Below are positions 1 through 11,888 of a stretch of 64,000 nt of DNA, piece by piece. Source of the stretch: Lepidodermella squamata (Eukaryota > Gastrotricha); NCBI GenBank assembly GCA_047495785.1, contig JBLDXI010000020.1:1922001-1986000 (forward strand), given 5' to 3'. Under the pieces are notes generated by a model that was not told the origin of the DNA, did no database searches, and saw only the letters and a program-made list of their open reading frames with translations. Both the position numbers and the translations under genes were made by a program. Each line of letters starts with the position of its first letter. Within the stretch, counting starts at the first letter, position 1.

Positions 1-1400
1 TAGTCGTTGGCCATCGCACAGATGTGAGACAGGTAATACGCGTTATACTATAGCCAAACATTATTACTATAGCCGGGGTGTTGTTTTAGCCTGAAGAGCC
101 GGGCGCGTACAATTTCGGGAAGCCACCTTAATAGCGGGCCACGTGGCGCGCCGATCGTTGCGCAACCGGGCAGGTGCGCAAAATTGACTTGACAAGCGCG
201 AAGAAACCTGTCATTGACGCTAATACGATGACACGACCGTTGGTGGTCGCCATTCGGAAGCTGGGCTATCCGTTCAGTAAACACCTCGGTAGAAAGGCGC
301 CGCGGCCTTTTGGGTAACTGAGACGCAGCCGCAGCGGCCGCGAAAATTCCGGCGCACGTTCGACACTTCAACGAGCGACGGCGCGCACTCGCGGATTTTT
401 GACTCAGATTATATTTTCATTGCCGCGCTCGGCTATTGACGCGACGGATTATTTTGGTCTACTGCCGGCGTCTGATTGCATCACTCGCAAAAATAATTGT
501 TTTCGAGGCGCAGTTCCTGGGCGAGCGCGCCCTGTAATAAAGTTAAATGGCGCTCTTGGAACCGGCCGCTCGGCGCCACCATTATCATCATCATCATCGT
601 GGCGAGCATCATCATCATGGTGCGCCCCTCAAAATCTGTGTCGTAAAATCGCGCGATGACAATAATAACCCGCATTGTGTAAATGAGAGACTCGTTAGTT
701 GCCGCCTCGATGGTCGCAGCTAAATTTCCGCGCACCACGGCCGCCGTCATCGCCCGGAAAATTTACTACTGCTTCAAGAGGCGCATCGCGACAGATTGCG
801 CGCGCGGGCGGGCGGGTGCGCGCATCCACCACGCGCGCAAAATGGGAATGAGCGCGCGTGTGCAATTCAATCAACGATTTTTACACAGTTATTTATCATC
901 ATTATCTCAGCGCGATCATCTCGTCGTAAGTGCAACCGAGTCAGCCACTTACTTCAGCAGCAGCAGCAGCAATTTAACACAATGACGAAACAAGCAACGC
1001 CCGGCGGCTATGAAAAGTTCACAACATATGTTTGGCGCTTATTATAGCCGGTGTTTTGCGCACAGTTGCGTGTTATTTTTCAATTAATTCCTAGCCACCT
1101 TTTCGATAAAAATCGCGCACATACCTCTACACATTATGAGGTCGATCAAGGTGGCGCGGATATTTTGATAGTACCATGTGCGCATCGCAGTGCATCGATT
1201 AATAATTATTATTTTCGCTACTAGCGTGTAACCAAGCTTGAATAAACAAACGTGTGTTGTTATTCGATGATGAGCCAAAGTAATAATAATAATACCTAAT
1301 AACGAGCTACCTACTACACCACTGGCAATCGTCACTCAATCCACCGGAGTCGGCTTGATAACCGTTATTATTCTACCGGCGCCGGCCAAGCGTGGCGGCG

Positions 1401-1421
1401 TATATATATATATATATATAT
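1401..1421. repeat. (TA)n microsatellite
   Basis: An uninterrupted run of about ten TA dinucleotides inside CpG-rich DNA. Confidence 0.9.
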
Positions 1422-2783
1422 CGATAGGCACGTCTAGTTATAAGGCAAAGAGATAATACAAATAAGCTGAAAATTGCCTCGTATTACCTCGGTGAATATC
1501 GACACCGTGGAATCGCTACTTTGATGCGTTGATGAACTGTAAATATTTCCGCTGGTGCGCGCGCGAACCTGCTCGGCAATTAAAACGCTCGCCTAAACAC
1601 GCGAATGGATTGGTATTATTAAACAAAAAGCAGCGCGCAAAAAGGTGATGCGTCGAGTGATACGCGCCAGATTTTCGGTGCACGCGTGCCGTTTAGCGGT
1701 AGGCCCGAGCGGGTGCGCCGTGTTTGTTGTGCCGGGCGCTGCCGCCGTGGCGCAAAGGCGCACGCGGCGTCAAAGATCTTAAACACCCTGGCACGCGCTC
1801 GTGATTTTCCCGATACACTAACTACTACTATACTAATATAACCGTTAAACGATATTATAAATACTTATACACACGAGTATATTTAACTACAGGTTGCTGA
1901 TAGACTCGATACTGTTATGTGTTTATACAAAAATTGGTGCGCATCTAATCGGCGGAAATAAAAGCGGTGGCGGCGCACCACCGCGCGTGTTTAAACGAGC
2001 TAAAAACAACGATGATATACGCTCGCTCGCACATAATATATTATACACACTACTTAATCACCCTGTAATAAAGTCTTCAAATTGATAATGGACAAGAAAA
2101 GTGCGCACGCTTATAGTATAGTGCAAATTCACTGGCGATATCGATAACTTGGCGGCGTCGATTGAAAAAATGCAAATGTGCGTGATTATTAGCTGGTAAT
2201 AAACTTGTTATTGTGGGTTGAAGTGCGCGCTTTTTTGCGCTAATCGATAAAATCAGAAGCCACATGCCATGCGCTTCGCCAGAATGTTGTTGGTGAATGC
2301 TAAGTGTGGTACCCATCATAAACACCGAACGAAAATCCTGGAAAAATAATGGAACTACCCGGGAATAAATACCGAAAAATGATATTAACGAGGCGAATAA
2401 TAGAAAAATCGTGTTTTTGGTGAATGAATTTTCATGAGGCTAATTGATGCGCCATAAAAACCTGCATAGGTACTTTGAGTTTATCCCAGTTCAAATACAG
2501 GTATTCCTGTTCGTGAGTAACTAATTTGCTTAAAAGCTCGGACAAGGCGGGGTAATTCCGGGCTGTTCAGTGTGAATATTGAAATAATGTTCGAATTTCA
2601 CAGGGATAGAGGTACAATTTAATAATAACCATCGAGTAAATTCGGGATGGGGGAGGAGGGGTATTATAAAAAATTAATTCATTGAACTTGAATTCTGTCC
2701 GAAATTATTTATAACAAAATTTCCATTATGACCCATTCCCTGCGGAAATTTGCATATTCAAATTGTACTGCCCTGAAACTAAA

Positions 2784-2832
2784 TTCGGTGCGCTTTGCTT
2801 TGCGCTTTGATTTGCGCTTTGCTTTGCGCTTC
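2784..2832. repeat. short GCGCTTTGCTTT minisatellite
   Basis: Several imperfect head-to-tail copies of a unit resembling GCGCTTTGCTTT lie in AT-rich intergenic DNA. Confidence 0.75.
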
Positions 2833-3095
2833 TTTAAACCAAAAAGTATCACACGAGTGAAGAGTTCAAATGGAACCTGATGTCGAAGTTCGCAGAGAGA
2901 TCCTTTTTTCGTTTTCCAAAGCCAAAAAGGTCCAGGATACGATAACTTTGCTGTATATAATTTTTATTTCATGCATTCATTTCAAATAATTTCACTCGCA
3001 CTATTTTTTTCATGAAAAATCAAAATAAAATAATAAAGCTATAAAACTATCACAAATTTTACAATAGCTATATATAAAAATTAAATTAAAAATAA

Positions 3096-3559
3096 TTAAT
3101 TGAGTTTACAACCCATCTGTAGCAGAATCAGTTTGTCTTTCAGCGAGCTTTGGACACATTGGAACAATTTCGTCAGATTTTTCTAAATAGATGAAAAAAA
3201 TTGAGTAAAATATGAAAAAAATCATAAAATTCGCTGGTTACCTTGAAGCATTTCATGCACGATTTATCTGCTGTTCGGGTTGTTTCACTCTCTATCCAAG
3301 TTGCCAACCGTCTCGGCAGGGGCGCCTTCGTTGTCGGAGGTTCAGTCGGAGGCGGTGTAGCTTTCTCCGTCGCGTTTTTATCAATTCTATTCAGAATATC
3401 GACTAAATTGATGGCTGTCCGCATGCTGATTCGATATTTACTCGGCTTTTTGACTGTTCCATCACTCGACGAACCCGATGGGGCGAAATTAGCGCTTTCG
3501 GACGAGGCGATTGCGCAACAAATTGAGGCGAGGCAGGTAATTAATACTGTTAAATTCAT
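3096..3559 (-). CDS. small secreted CxxCFK protein, copy 1
   Basis: Two-exon gene of about 134 aa. Exon 1 (3559-3242) encodes a signal peptide (about 20 residues ending near ASS), a Ser/Thr/Pro-rich middle and the motif CMKCFK. The intron starts GTAACC and ends TTTAG. Exon 2 (3182-3096) continues in phase 0 with KNLTKLFQC and ends after a last cysteine (GCKLN). The same layout, CxxCFK-x-NLxKLxxC followed by a Q...C tail, is found in the gene at 6729-7167, with the intron at the same codon, which supports the model. It is predicted secreted with four cysteines near the C-terminus; I do not recognise the family and propose no function. It lies head-to-head with the tetraspanin at 4108, about 0.55 kb away, so a shared upstream region is possible. 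Confidence 0.75.
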
Positions 3560-4107
3560 TATTTTATTAAAAAATCTATGAATTAAGATTATAAAATCAT
3601 TAAAGCTAGAATAAGGTCACGCGCCCAAACAGGAAATGAGATTTGCCATATAATTCGACAAAAATCCAAAATAAATAGCAAAAGTCCGTAAGCGAATTTC
3701 GGCGTTCCATGGAAATGACGCAGTCACGAGTCACATCGATGACATTTTGATGAATTCAAGGAATTTGCCGTGTCTGCAGGGGTTATAATATCGGATTTCG
3801 CATTTTGTCTCGAAAATGCAGCTTGAAAATTAATTAGCAAATCCGATAATGTTATTTTGATCCCGCTCATGGCATGTATTTTTGCCAAAAAAACACGCAT
3901 TTTCTCACTTGTGCGATGATTCATTGCAAAATCGATCTTATAATGTATATAGATTTTTCGCGAATATAACACGACAAAAAAAATCGATCGAGTTGCCTTG
4001 ACAACGGCGACGCACATGTGCGAATAAAACAATTCGAGTGGATAAAAAACTTAGTGCAAGCTACCAATAGAGATATATAGTAACAAAATCGAACTGTATT
4101 CTTAACG

Positions 4108-6244
4108 ATGGGCCAGGGAAACAGCAAATTTTCGTGCGAGGAATTCTGCTGCTCACAGGGTGTTACAAATATCGGCGAGGAGTGGATCAAAGAGCATGGA
4201 TCTTTATACCAAAATGACCAGCTGCCGAATAAGGTTCGAAAATTCTAAAAAAAATTGCCAATATTTTTACCTGGATTTTTTTAGATTGAGAAATGTTTCG
4301 AAATTACGATAGAAATTTTCTCAATGTTTCACATATTTATCGCAGTTGGAATTTTGATTTTCGGAATCTACACCTACGCCCTTCGAAATGAAATCCAGCA
4401 CGGGACAAGTAAAATGGCTCAAGACGGCTTCATCTACCAACTAACCATGGTCCCGGTGTACCTAATAGTCATGGGTTGTCTCGTGATAATAACGTCAGTT
4501 CTCGGTCTTGCTGGTGTTTTTCGCCACCATTTACCGCTATTGATGACCTACTTGATCTTGCTGTTCACCTATTCGATACTTCAACTGATCTTCGCATGCA
4601 TCGCACTGACCCAGCGGAATAGGATCGAGGCTTCTATTTACAACTATTTTTCCGGCGATGCTATTGTCAACTATCGCGAGGATATCGACCTTCAAAACAT
4701 CATTGGTAATTTTGATAAATTGATTTTGGTAATTGGTTACTTTTGACATAAATTTGGCATAAATATACATAATTATGTAAACATTTCAAATCACACTTTT
4801 CAATTAATTCGAGTTGGAATCATTGGGAAATTTTACATTACTAGTACGCTTTCGGTTTATAAAGCAAATACGTGCTTCCGATGACGTAGGCATTTTTTCC
4901 CCTTGAAAATGGTTATTGGTGAAGTTCAAGGGTCTATAATCGAACTTGGTAATACCCCAAACACGACCTAACCCTAACCCTAACCCTAGCCCGAACCCTG
5001 ACAACTAAGCCTATAATCCTAACCCCAATTCCTAATCATCGTTTTGCTAAAAAAAATTTAGCCAAAATCGGTTCGGAAAATTGAATTACACTAAATGGTC
5101 ATGAATGCTGCTTGGCATTACTTGGTTTCGGGTAAAATTTACTGTCAGATTTTTTTATACTATAATTAAGGCTGTCGATAAACTCAGACATTTGTCTGAT
5201 GTCTGAAATGGAAAAAGTTTCACCCCGCTCAAAAATTGACTTGAATGGAGCGTGGACCTTGAAGAGCTTCGGCGGGGCTGAAGTGCCTCTCTAAAGCAAT
5301 GAAGCGACTTTTATATCGAAAAATGATGAAACCAAAATTTCAGTGTTTGATTACTTCATAGGTTCGCATGAAAAGTAGTCTGCTTAAGCATAAATAAAAT
5401 AATCAAGTTGGAGACGTCAAATAATGCGAGGATACGCTAGTATTAATAATATATAAATTGTATGAATTAACCGAGGAACGGGGATTAAACAAATTAACAC
5501 CTAAAAAACTTGCGGAAGTTGGTTTTCGAGGATTGCGGAAGTGTGAATGCAAAGTAGAGGTTATTCCCAGACACTTTTCATTGTAATTCGGGCGTAAAAT
5601 GTAAAATATGTGCACCCACATTTTGTCCCATTAATTTGCCTGCAAATTCGGAAGGAAAAATCGAGTTATAAAATAGAAAATTGTAAATTAAAATCCCAAA
5701 ATTTCCAGATTATTTTCAAATCGAATACGATTGCTGTGGCGCTTCCGACGGGGCCGGCTACCTGGATTGGAGCAAAAATCCGTATTTCAAGTGCACGAGT
5801 GGCAACCCGAGTGTCGAAAGGTGCGGCGTGCCGTATTCTTGCTGTTTAAACTCGACTATCGACGACATGGGCCCGAAAAACACCTATTGCGGGTTCGAAG
5901 CTCAACGCAAAACTGTCGAAGCCGCTGGAAAATACATAGCCACCCAAGGATGCGTATCAACAGTTTTCACTAAGATGGCTTATTACGGTAAAAAAACATC
6001 ACGTGCAAAAAACGATTGAATTATTTTTTAATTTTAAGGTGGAGCGATAGTTGCGGCAATCTGCGCGTTAATAATCGTCCCAATCGTGTTGGAAATTATG
6101 TTGGTTCTGCTGATTCGAGACGTTTACGATGAAATGCGGGCCTACAAAGAATGGGAACGGGCTATGATGAGTAATGACCCCAAAGTCCGAGCTAGGGCAG
6201 AAGCAGCAGCGGAAACCGCGGCCGAAGACACTTCGCCACTGTAA
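4108..6244 (+). CDS. TspanC8-like tetraspanin, copy 1
   Basis: Four exons (4108-4233, 4285-4705, 5709-5987, 6039-6244) sum to exactly 344 codons (343 aa), with GT-AG junctions throughout. There are four hydrophobic segments: around HIFIAVGILIFGIYTY, YLIVMGCLVIITSVLGLAG, LLMTYLILLFTYSILQLIF, and the last in exon 4 (IVAAICALIIVPIVLEIML). The large extracellular loop carries DCCG, a mid-loop Cys in YFKC, CGVPYSCC, YCGF and a final GC, eight cysteines in all. That is the signature of the TspanC8 subgroup, whose vertebrate and nematode members regulate ADAM10-type membrane proteases. The N-terminus MGQGNSKFSCEEFCC has Gly2 and juxtamembrane cysteines, so acylation is likely. Intron 2 is unusually long (about 1 kb) and holds a telomere-like tract. 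An ADAM10 partner is inferred from the subgroup only. Confidence 0.9.
4967..4999. repeat. interstitial TTAGGG-like telomeric tract
   Basis: About four degenerate copies of CCCTAA occur in intron 2 of the first tetraspanin gene. The unit matches the common metazoan telomere repeat (TTAGGG), not the TTAGGC of chromadorean nematodes. A second short tract of GGGTTA/GGTTA words is at about 22493-22517. Confidence 0.75.
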
Positions 6245-6728
6245 TGAAGTTATAAAAATGACGTGACTTTAGGAGCCAAAAATAAATGTCTATGCATTAA
6301 TCGAATATTCTGCTTAATTTACATGTAAAATTAGAACTTCACCCGATGAACTTTTTCCTTTTAAATAAAGCCAAAAATATTTAATTAGTACTAATTGAGT
6401 CTGAGTATTTTTTCTTAATTGGCGCGGTCATTTTCCGGGCTGAAAAAATGTCCGCAAAACCACGGTGGGCGTTACGCGAGACGGGGCATTTCTGTAAATA
6501 AAATAAACAGAGCGTGACGTGTTACACTCAACTTGATTTAATTATTCGCGTGACGTGCTGATTTAATTTTTGGCTATTTCCCGCCTGTCTATGGTTACGT
6601 TATATATTATCCTATTTCCGGCATTTCGTAACTTGCGAAATGGGCATGGCTTATAATCCTGAGATGAAGTCAATTTTTTCGATTATTTCTCTTCTTCTTC
6701 TTCAATCAGTTTTATAGGTTTTGTAAAT

Positions 6729-7167
6729 ATGAATTCAACCTTGATTTTTTCCATTTTTGCGGCCTTTATCCTGGCTATAGGACATGTATCGGCTCAGGAT
6801 TTGCCGAATTTCGCTATCGATGCCAACAAGGCGCTGGCTATTGTTGATCAATTAGAGGCCTTGAAGGCGAACAATTACCAACCGAAACCAACAAATACAC
6901 CTAAAAATGACACAAAAGTCGAGCTATCGAAGCAAACATCAAAGAAATTGGCGAATAAGCTTGAATCGAACCTTCGACGCGCCACCAATCAGGCATGCTT
7001 GACTTGCTTCAAGGTAAAAGAATTCAAAGTAAAAATTGAAAATTTATTCTCCAATTTTCCAGGGAAATTTGCCGAAACTCTTGCGATGCTTGGGATCAGA
7101 GCTTCGCGAAGCTATTATTTTCATCCAATTTTCATCATGTGCCGGAGCAACGTTTGCGAATTTCTGA
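6729..7167 (+). CDS. small secreted CxxCFK protein, copy 2
   Basis: Two exons (6729-7013 and 7063-7167) give 129 aa. A signal peptide (MNSTLIFSIFAAFILAIGHVSA, 22 residues, long form ending at SA) is followed by a Lys/Thr/Asn-rich middle and CLTCFK at the end of exon 1. Exon 2 reads GNLPKLLRC, a helix-like stretch, then FSSCAG, and ends at TGA. The intron is 49 bp with GTAAAA and TTCCAG ends. Reading through the intron gives a longer frame with no support. Domain order, cysteine spacing and intron phase match the gene at 3096-3559. It precedes the second tetraspanin by 175 bp on the same strand, whereas copy 1 diverges from its tetraspanin. Predicted secreted; function unknown. Confidence 0.75.
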
Positions 7168-7342
7168 GCATTTCTGCCCAGTCAATGGCATTTTATTCAT
7201 GTGACTACAATTTTTCAAAATAGCGTAGTTTTTTCGCATTCGAGATGAATAGCCTTTTCACAGTATCCATACAACCCTAGTAACGCTCATTTTCTCAGCA
7301 CTTATTTTTTGGCAGAATAAAAACAAACAATTTTTTTCGAAA

Positions 7343-9167
7343 ATGGGAAATGGCTGTTACAAGATTTATATGTTACTATGCTCCGAACGCGAGAGCGAAA
7401 TCGGGGAAAAGTACATAAAGGCCATTCGAAAGGACAACAACGAACAGTTGTCCGATCGAGTCCAATGGGGCTTCAACTGGGCCGTCATTTTAATTTCCTG
7501 TTTTCACTTTCTCGTCGCAATTGGCATTCTGATTTTCGGAATTTACACCTACGCCCTTCGCCAGGATGTTCAGCGCGGGAAGGAAAGCCTATCAGACGAC
7601 ACAGTCATCCATCAACTCAGCCTTGTCCCAAATTACTTGATCGGCATCGGCTGTATCGTATCGGTGGTGTCGTTAATCGGTGTCGCTGGCATTATGAGGC
7701 ACAATGTGCCGTTGATGATTTTTTACCTGGCTTTTCTCGTGACCTACACTGTCCTCCAGCTGATTTGCGCGATTATTGCCCTGACAATGTGGACACGCAT
7801 GAATGCTTTCATCTATAATTACTTCTCGTCCACGGCCATTGTCAAATACCGCGACGATATTGACCTTCAAAATCTAATCGGTAACGAAAATTTAGTTCAT
7901 CGATTTTCGTTGCGATCGATTTTATGTATCGATTTTAAAAATCAGTGATTTTTCCAAGATTAGGACTTATGAACTTTTGAAATTGTCTACAACCTTATAG
8001 GGTATTGGTAACTAAACTAACTTCTTAGAAGAGAGGGAAAAGTCCAAATTGCAAAAATCGGATCTTCAGCACTAGAATTTAAATTTAAATTTTAAATTTA
8101 AAAATGCTTATTTTTAAACGGTGTGGCTATTGGCACATAATTATGTGCCTCTTATTGGCTATTGGCACATACATTATGTGCCCCTTAATGGCTATTGGCA
8201 CATAACATTTTTCATTTAACTGCTTTTTTCGGGAGTTCAATTCCCAGATACCAGCATTTCAACCTTGCAGTAGCAATCTAGGGGCGGCGAATTCACTGGA
8301 ATCGTCGGATTTCACGTAACTATGCGATAGACTTCAGATACTCTACTTGGGCTACCCATTGGATGACGGATACCCCGATTTGCGGGCCCATGACTGCAAT
8401 TTCGATATCGCCATTCGATTCCCCGTTGACGAAAACCCTAATATCAATACTCGTGGAACATTTCGATGCGTGACTTTCTAAAACATCGAAAATTGAAATT
8501 AGCGTTATGTGCCAATAGCCAATAAGAGGCACATAATTATGTGCCAATAGCAACACCCATTTTTAAATTTAGCTTTTAGATATTAAATCAAAATTTCAAA
8601 AATAAATTTTTTTATTGCAGATTTTGTGCAAATGTCCTTTGAATGCTGCGGAGGTTCAGACGGTACTGGCTATCAAGACTGGAACAAAAATGTTTATTTC
8701 ACCTGCGACCAGAAAAATCCGAGCTTCGAGCGATGTGCCGTGCCGTATTCTTGCTGCAAAGTTCCTCTCGATGAGGTGACAAAAAATCCGAAAATGATGT
8801 GCGGCTTCAACGGGCAGCAACTCACCACTGACGCAAAAGACCCACCAATTTACTTCAAAGGCTGCGTTCAAAAAGTTTTCGATACAATATCAAACTACAG
8901 TGAGTCGGAAATTTATTTCGATTTTTTTTAATAATTTTTTTTTATAATTAAGGTGGCTATTTGGTCGTTGCGATTTGCTGCCTGGTTCTGGTACCAATCG
9001 CCCTAGAAATCATGCTGGCCATCCTGCTGAGGGACGTTCGTGAAGAACGAGAGGGTTTCAAACTATGGCTCGAGGCGAAAGAACGAGGCGATGCTCTTGC
9101 TATTAAGGTCGAGGCAGAAATGGAAGCGGAAGAGCGCGCTGCGGGCATGGCGGATGATCGGCTCTAG
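7343..9167 (+). CDS. TspanC8-like tetraspanin, copy 2
   Basis: Three exons (7343-7880, 8621-8899, 8953-9167) total 344 codons, so the product is 343 aa, the same length as copy 1. It has four membrane segments and a large extracellular loop containing ECCGGSD, YFTC, CAVPYSCC, MMCGF and KGC, again eight cysteines (TspanC8 pattern). The cytoplasmic tail is long and acidic/Ala-rich (EREGFKLWLEAKERGD and onward). The two junctions around the loop are at the same codons and phases as in copy 1, but copy 2 lacks the first intron of copy 1. Its long intron (7881-8620) contains an inverted-repeat transposon. The clear paralogy implies a local duplication together with the adjacent CxxCFK gene. A role in trafficking an ADAM-type protease is inferred from the family. 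Confidence 0.9.
8120..8557. mobile_element. MITE with ~50-bp terminal inverted repeats in a tetraspanin intron
   Basis: The left end (GGTGTGGCTATTGGCACATA and onward) and the right end (reverse complement GGTGTTGCTATTGGCACATA and onward) match for about 50 bp with one difference. Each arm also contains the palindrome CACATAATTATGTG, and the left arm carries a further partial copy. There is no coding capacity. The element is about 438 bp and occupies most of the second intron-equivalent of tetraspanin copy 2. No clear target-site duplication was identified. Confidence 0.85.
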
Positions 9168-9363
9168 AATAAACGTTACACAGCTGCTTAATGTGGCAAA
9201 TGTTCTGCCGGTGTCAAAGCTTTTGCTATGTTTTCAGACTATACGGATAGTAAATAAAAATAAAGAGTTACAAAAATACGCTGCGTTTACACAGTTGCTG
9301 TTTTTGCAGTTATAACTAGGCTAAAAATTGAAAATAATCTTATTATAATAATTTTCGAAAAAA

Positions 9364-11888
9364 ATGGAAATAATTCTTCTAATTATCTGCGTTGTCGCCG
9401 TCCTTTCAAATGAGACAGGTAATTAAGAGGAAAATTCCGCTGAATTAATCAATTATTTTCGGAAATTATCTAGGTCAAGATAATCAAATAATAATGCCAG
9501 CTCATGACCCACTTTGGTTTTTATTTCGCAAAAAAGAAACTCCGCCGAGATTAGGAAAAGTTTTCCACTACGTAAATTCGACAAAATCAACCCCGAAATC
9601 CACCATACAGGCTACGTCGACCAAGCCGCCGACTACTGCTGACACTCGAAGCGATAAACCTGAGCCGCCCATGTCGAATGAAAATCGAATAAAGCGGATG
9701 TTGTTGACTGAAAATGATTACTATGACAAGACATCGCGGCCGGTCGATGAAGATGCCCACAATGTGACGGTTCAAATCGGCATTTCTCTCTTCCACATTT
9801 TGGAAATGGATGAAAAATTTCAAACCATCACCTTCCTTCTCGCAGTTCGGCTGGTGAATTTAATTTAAATTATTAAAATTTTACTAATTAATTTTAATTT
9901 TCAGAGATGGAATGACGCAAATTTGAAGTGAGTTAAAAATTCGAAAATTCTGGATTTTTCATTTTTTTTTAAATTAGTTGGGATCCTGATGACTACAACG
10001 AGTTGGACAAAATCCTTGTCCCTTCAGAGACATTATGGCGGCCGGATATTCGAATCGCAAATTCAGTCGATTACGCCGAACCAGCGGCCACAAATGCCAT
10101 CATCTACTCCTCAGGCGATGTTCTCTGGATGTCACCACAAAGCATCAAACTCTACTGCTCTTTGGACCTTCGAAATTTCCCATTCGTAAAATCTCCAAAT
10201 TAAAACTTCAAGTACACTATATTTTTGTTTAGGATACCCAACATTGTGAAATTCAATTTTTTTCTTGGACGTATAACGGCTTCCAAGTTGACCTAATTCC
10301 GGAACCAGGTCAATCCAGTTTTTATTCCGGCGAGAACCAGGAATGGACGATTCGCAATATTACGAGTCATAGAAGCGTCGCCTTTTACCCATGTTGCCCT
10401 GAACCTTACCCGATCGTCAGCTTTGGCGTCAACATCAAACGCGGGGCAATGTTCTACATTTTCAACCTTATTTTTCCGTAAATTTAGAAAACTGCTAAAA
10501 TATTTTTTGAATTTTTTATATTTTAGTTGTGTGTTGATTTATGGGGTTGCCTTGCTTGGATTTTTCCTACCGATTCAATCAATTGAAAAAATTAATTTGG
10601 AGGTAACTGTTTTGCTGGCTCAAGTCGTCTTTCTGCAAGTAATTGGCGATACGATGCCTGCGAATCCTGAAAAATTGCCCCTGCTTGGCTGGCTGTAATC
10701 AACTTTTTTCACAAGTTTTCCCAACTTTGAGCTGCCAATTATTTTTAGTTACGCAGCAACTATGCTTCTGGTTTCAATCGAACTCGTAACCGCTGTAATG
10801 GTGACCAACATATACTACAAAGGAAAACACGGCGAGACTGTGCCTTATTGGTTTTATAAAATTATTTTCTGGAACAAAATCAATCAAAGGTGTTGGACGT
10901 GTGGGAAGCTTAGATTCGTATGTTCCTTTCGACCTCATAAACTATGTCTCTTAGTTCCATGAACTAGATCCTATACCAAGGAAACAAAATTAATGCCAAA
11001 AATCTCGACGAGGAAAAGGTGAAATCACAAAAGTTTCATAAAAGCACGGTAATTTTTTTGAAAAATCCTCCTTAAAAAATTATTTTCTTATTTTTTCCAA
11101 AGATTGCGAGCTTGGCTGATAAGGCCTTTCAATTAATTCGGTTGGGTAAAGATGCGAATCTGGAACACAAAGATGTTTTGACATCTCTAAAGGATGACCA
11201 AAAGCGAAATAATAGATCCAGCAGTGGTCATTACTACAAGAAAGTAGCAGCTCCTCCGGCTTACCAACCTCGGCCTGTGGCCAGCCTCGAGGAAACCCGG
11301 CAAAAATCAATGTCCCTAATCGATTTAGCTTCAAATTTACGTAAATCGACGCTGAAAAAGATGATAAATGAGCCTGTTAGACAGCAGGTCAGATTTGGAC
11401 ACCCTGATCAAAGTAGGTTGACCTCGCAAAAACGAGCCACCTCGGCAACTTCGGTTCATTTGCCCCCAGGAAAAATCCAATACCATCACCAAGCTAACGG
11501 ATTCGATGCAGTGTCTTATGTGGAACCGAATAATGCCCATCACCGTCGTAGAAGGTTTCACCAGGTTGAGCCCGTTGTTTTGATGCCTCCAAAGCCGGTT
11601 CTGATTGAAAATAGCAACGGTGGTAGTCGGAAGAGTTCTATTCAAAGCAACCAACTCGATCAAATTTCTCTCATGTACCAAGCTGATTCGGCTGATGACC
11701 ATGGCATGGGGCCGCATGGTGGCGGGAAAATGAATAACGTCATTCGAACAAGCGAGGGTTGTATTCACATTATCATTTCGTGGCGTGAAACTGCTGAACG
11801 GCTGGATGGTCAACTTTTCTGGGTATTTGTCATCGCTAGTATTGCTGTGTTCGGATTCCTGCTATCGAGTGCTCAGGAGAAGGATTAG
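9364..11888 (+). CDS. nicotinic-type Cys-loop receptor subunit (alpha-like), gene 1
   Basis: Nine exons (9364-9418, 9474-9853, 9905-9927, 9978-10185, 10233-10477, 10527-10694, 10749-10917, 10968-11048, 11103-11888) sum to exactly 705 codons (704 aa), all GT-AG. A signal peptide is followed by a Thr/Ser/Pro-rich linker and then the ligand-binding domain. The Cys-loop (YC, 13 residues, C) is intact and is followed by the SWTY segment of loop B. Vicinal cysteines in FYPCCPEPYP mark an alpha-type subunit. M1 (VLIYGVALLGFFLPI), M2 (EKINLEVTVLLAQVVFLQV) and M3 lead into a very long basic intracellular loop (about 270 residues), and M4 is at the C-terminus (FWVFVIASIAVFGFLL). By homology it is a ligand-gated cation channel at the plasma membrane. 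The 23-nt exon 3 is a micro-exon. Ligand and partner subunits cannot be read from the sequence. Confidence 0.92.

Larger units (their letters stand above)
1..3090. other. CpG-rich intergenic DNA, no gene recognised
   Basis: No reading frame here shows a recognisable domain, signal peptide or paralogue elsewhere in the window. The first 2.4 kb is rich in CpG and short GC-rich words, interrupted by ATC triplet runs near 585-620. It could be 5' regulatory DNA of a gene lying to the left, but nothing shows that. From 2.4 kb onward the sequence is AT-rich intergenic DNA. Confidence 0.5.

Noticed and set aside
8225-8260. tRNA-like B-box (GGGAGTTCAATTCCC) inside the MITE
   Set aside because: No A-box, acceptor stem or cloverleaf can be drawn around it; probably chance in an inverted-repeat element.
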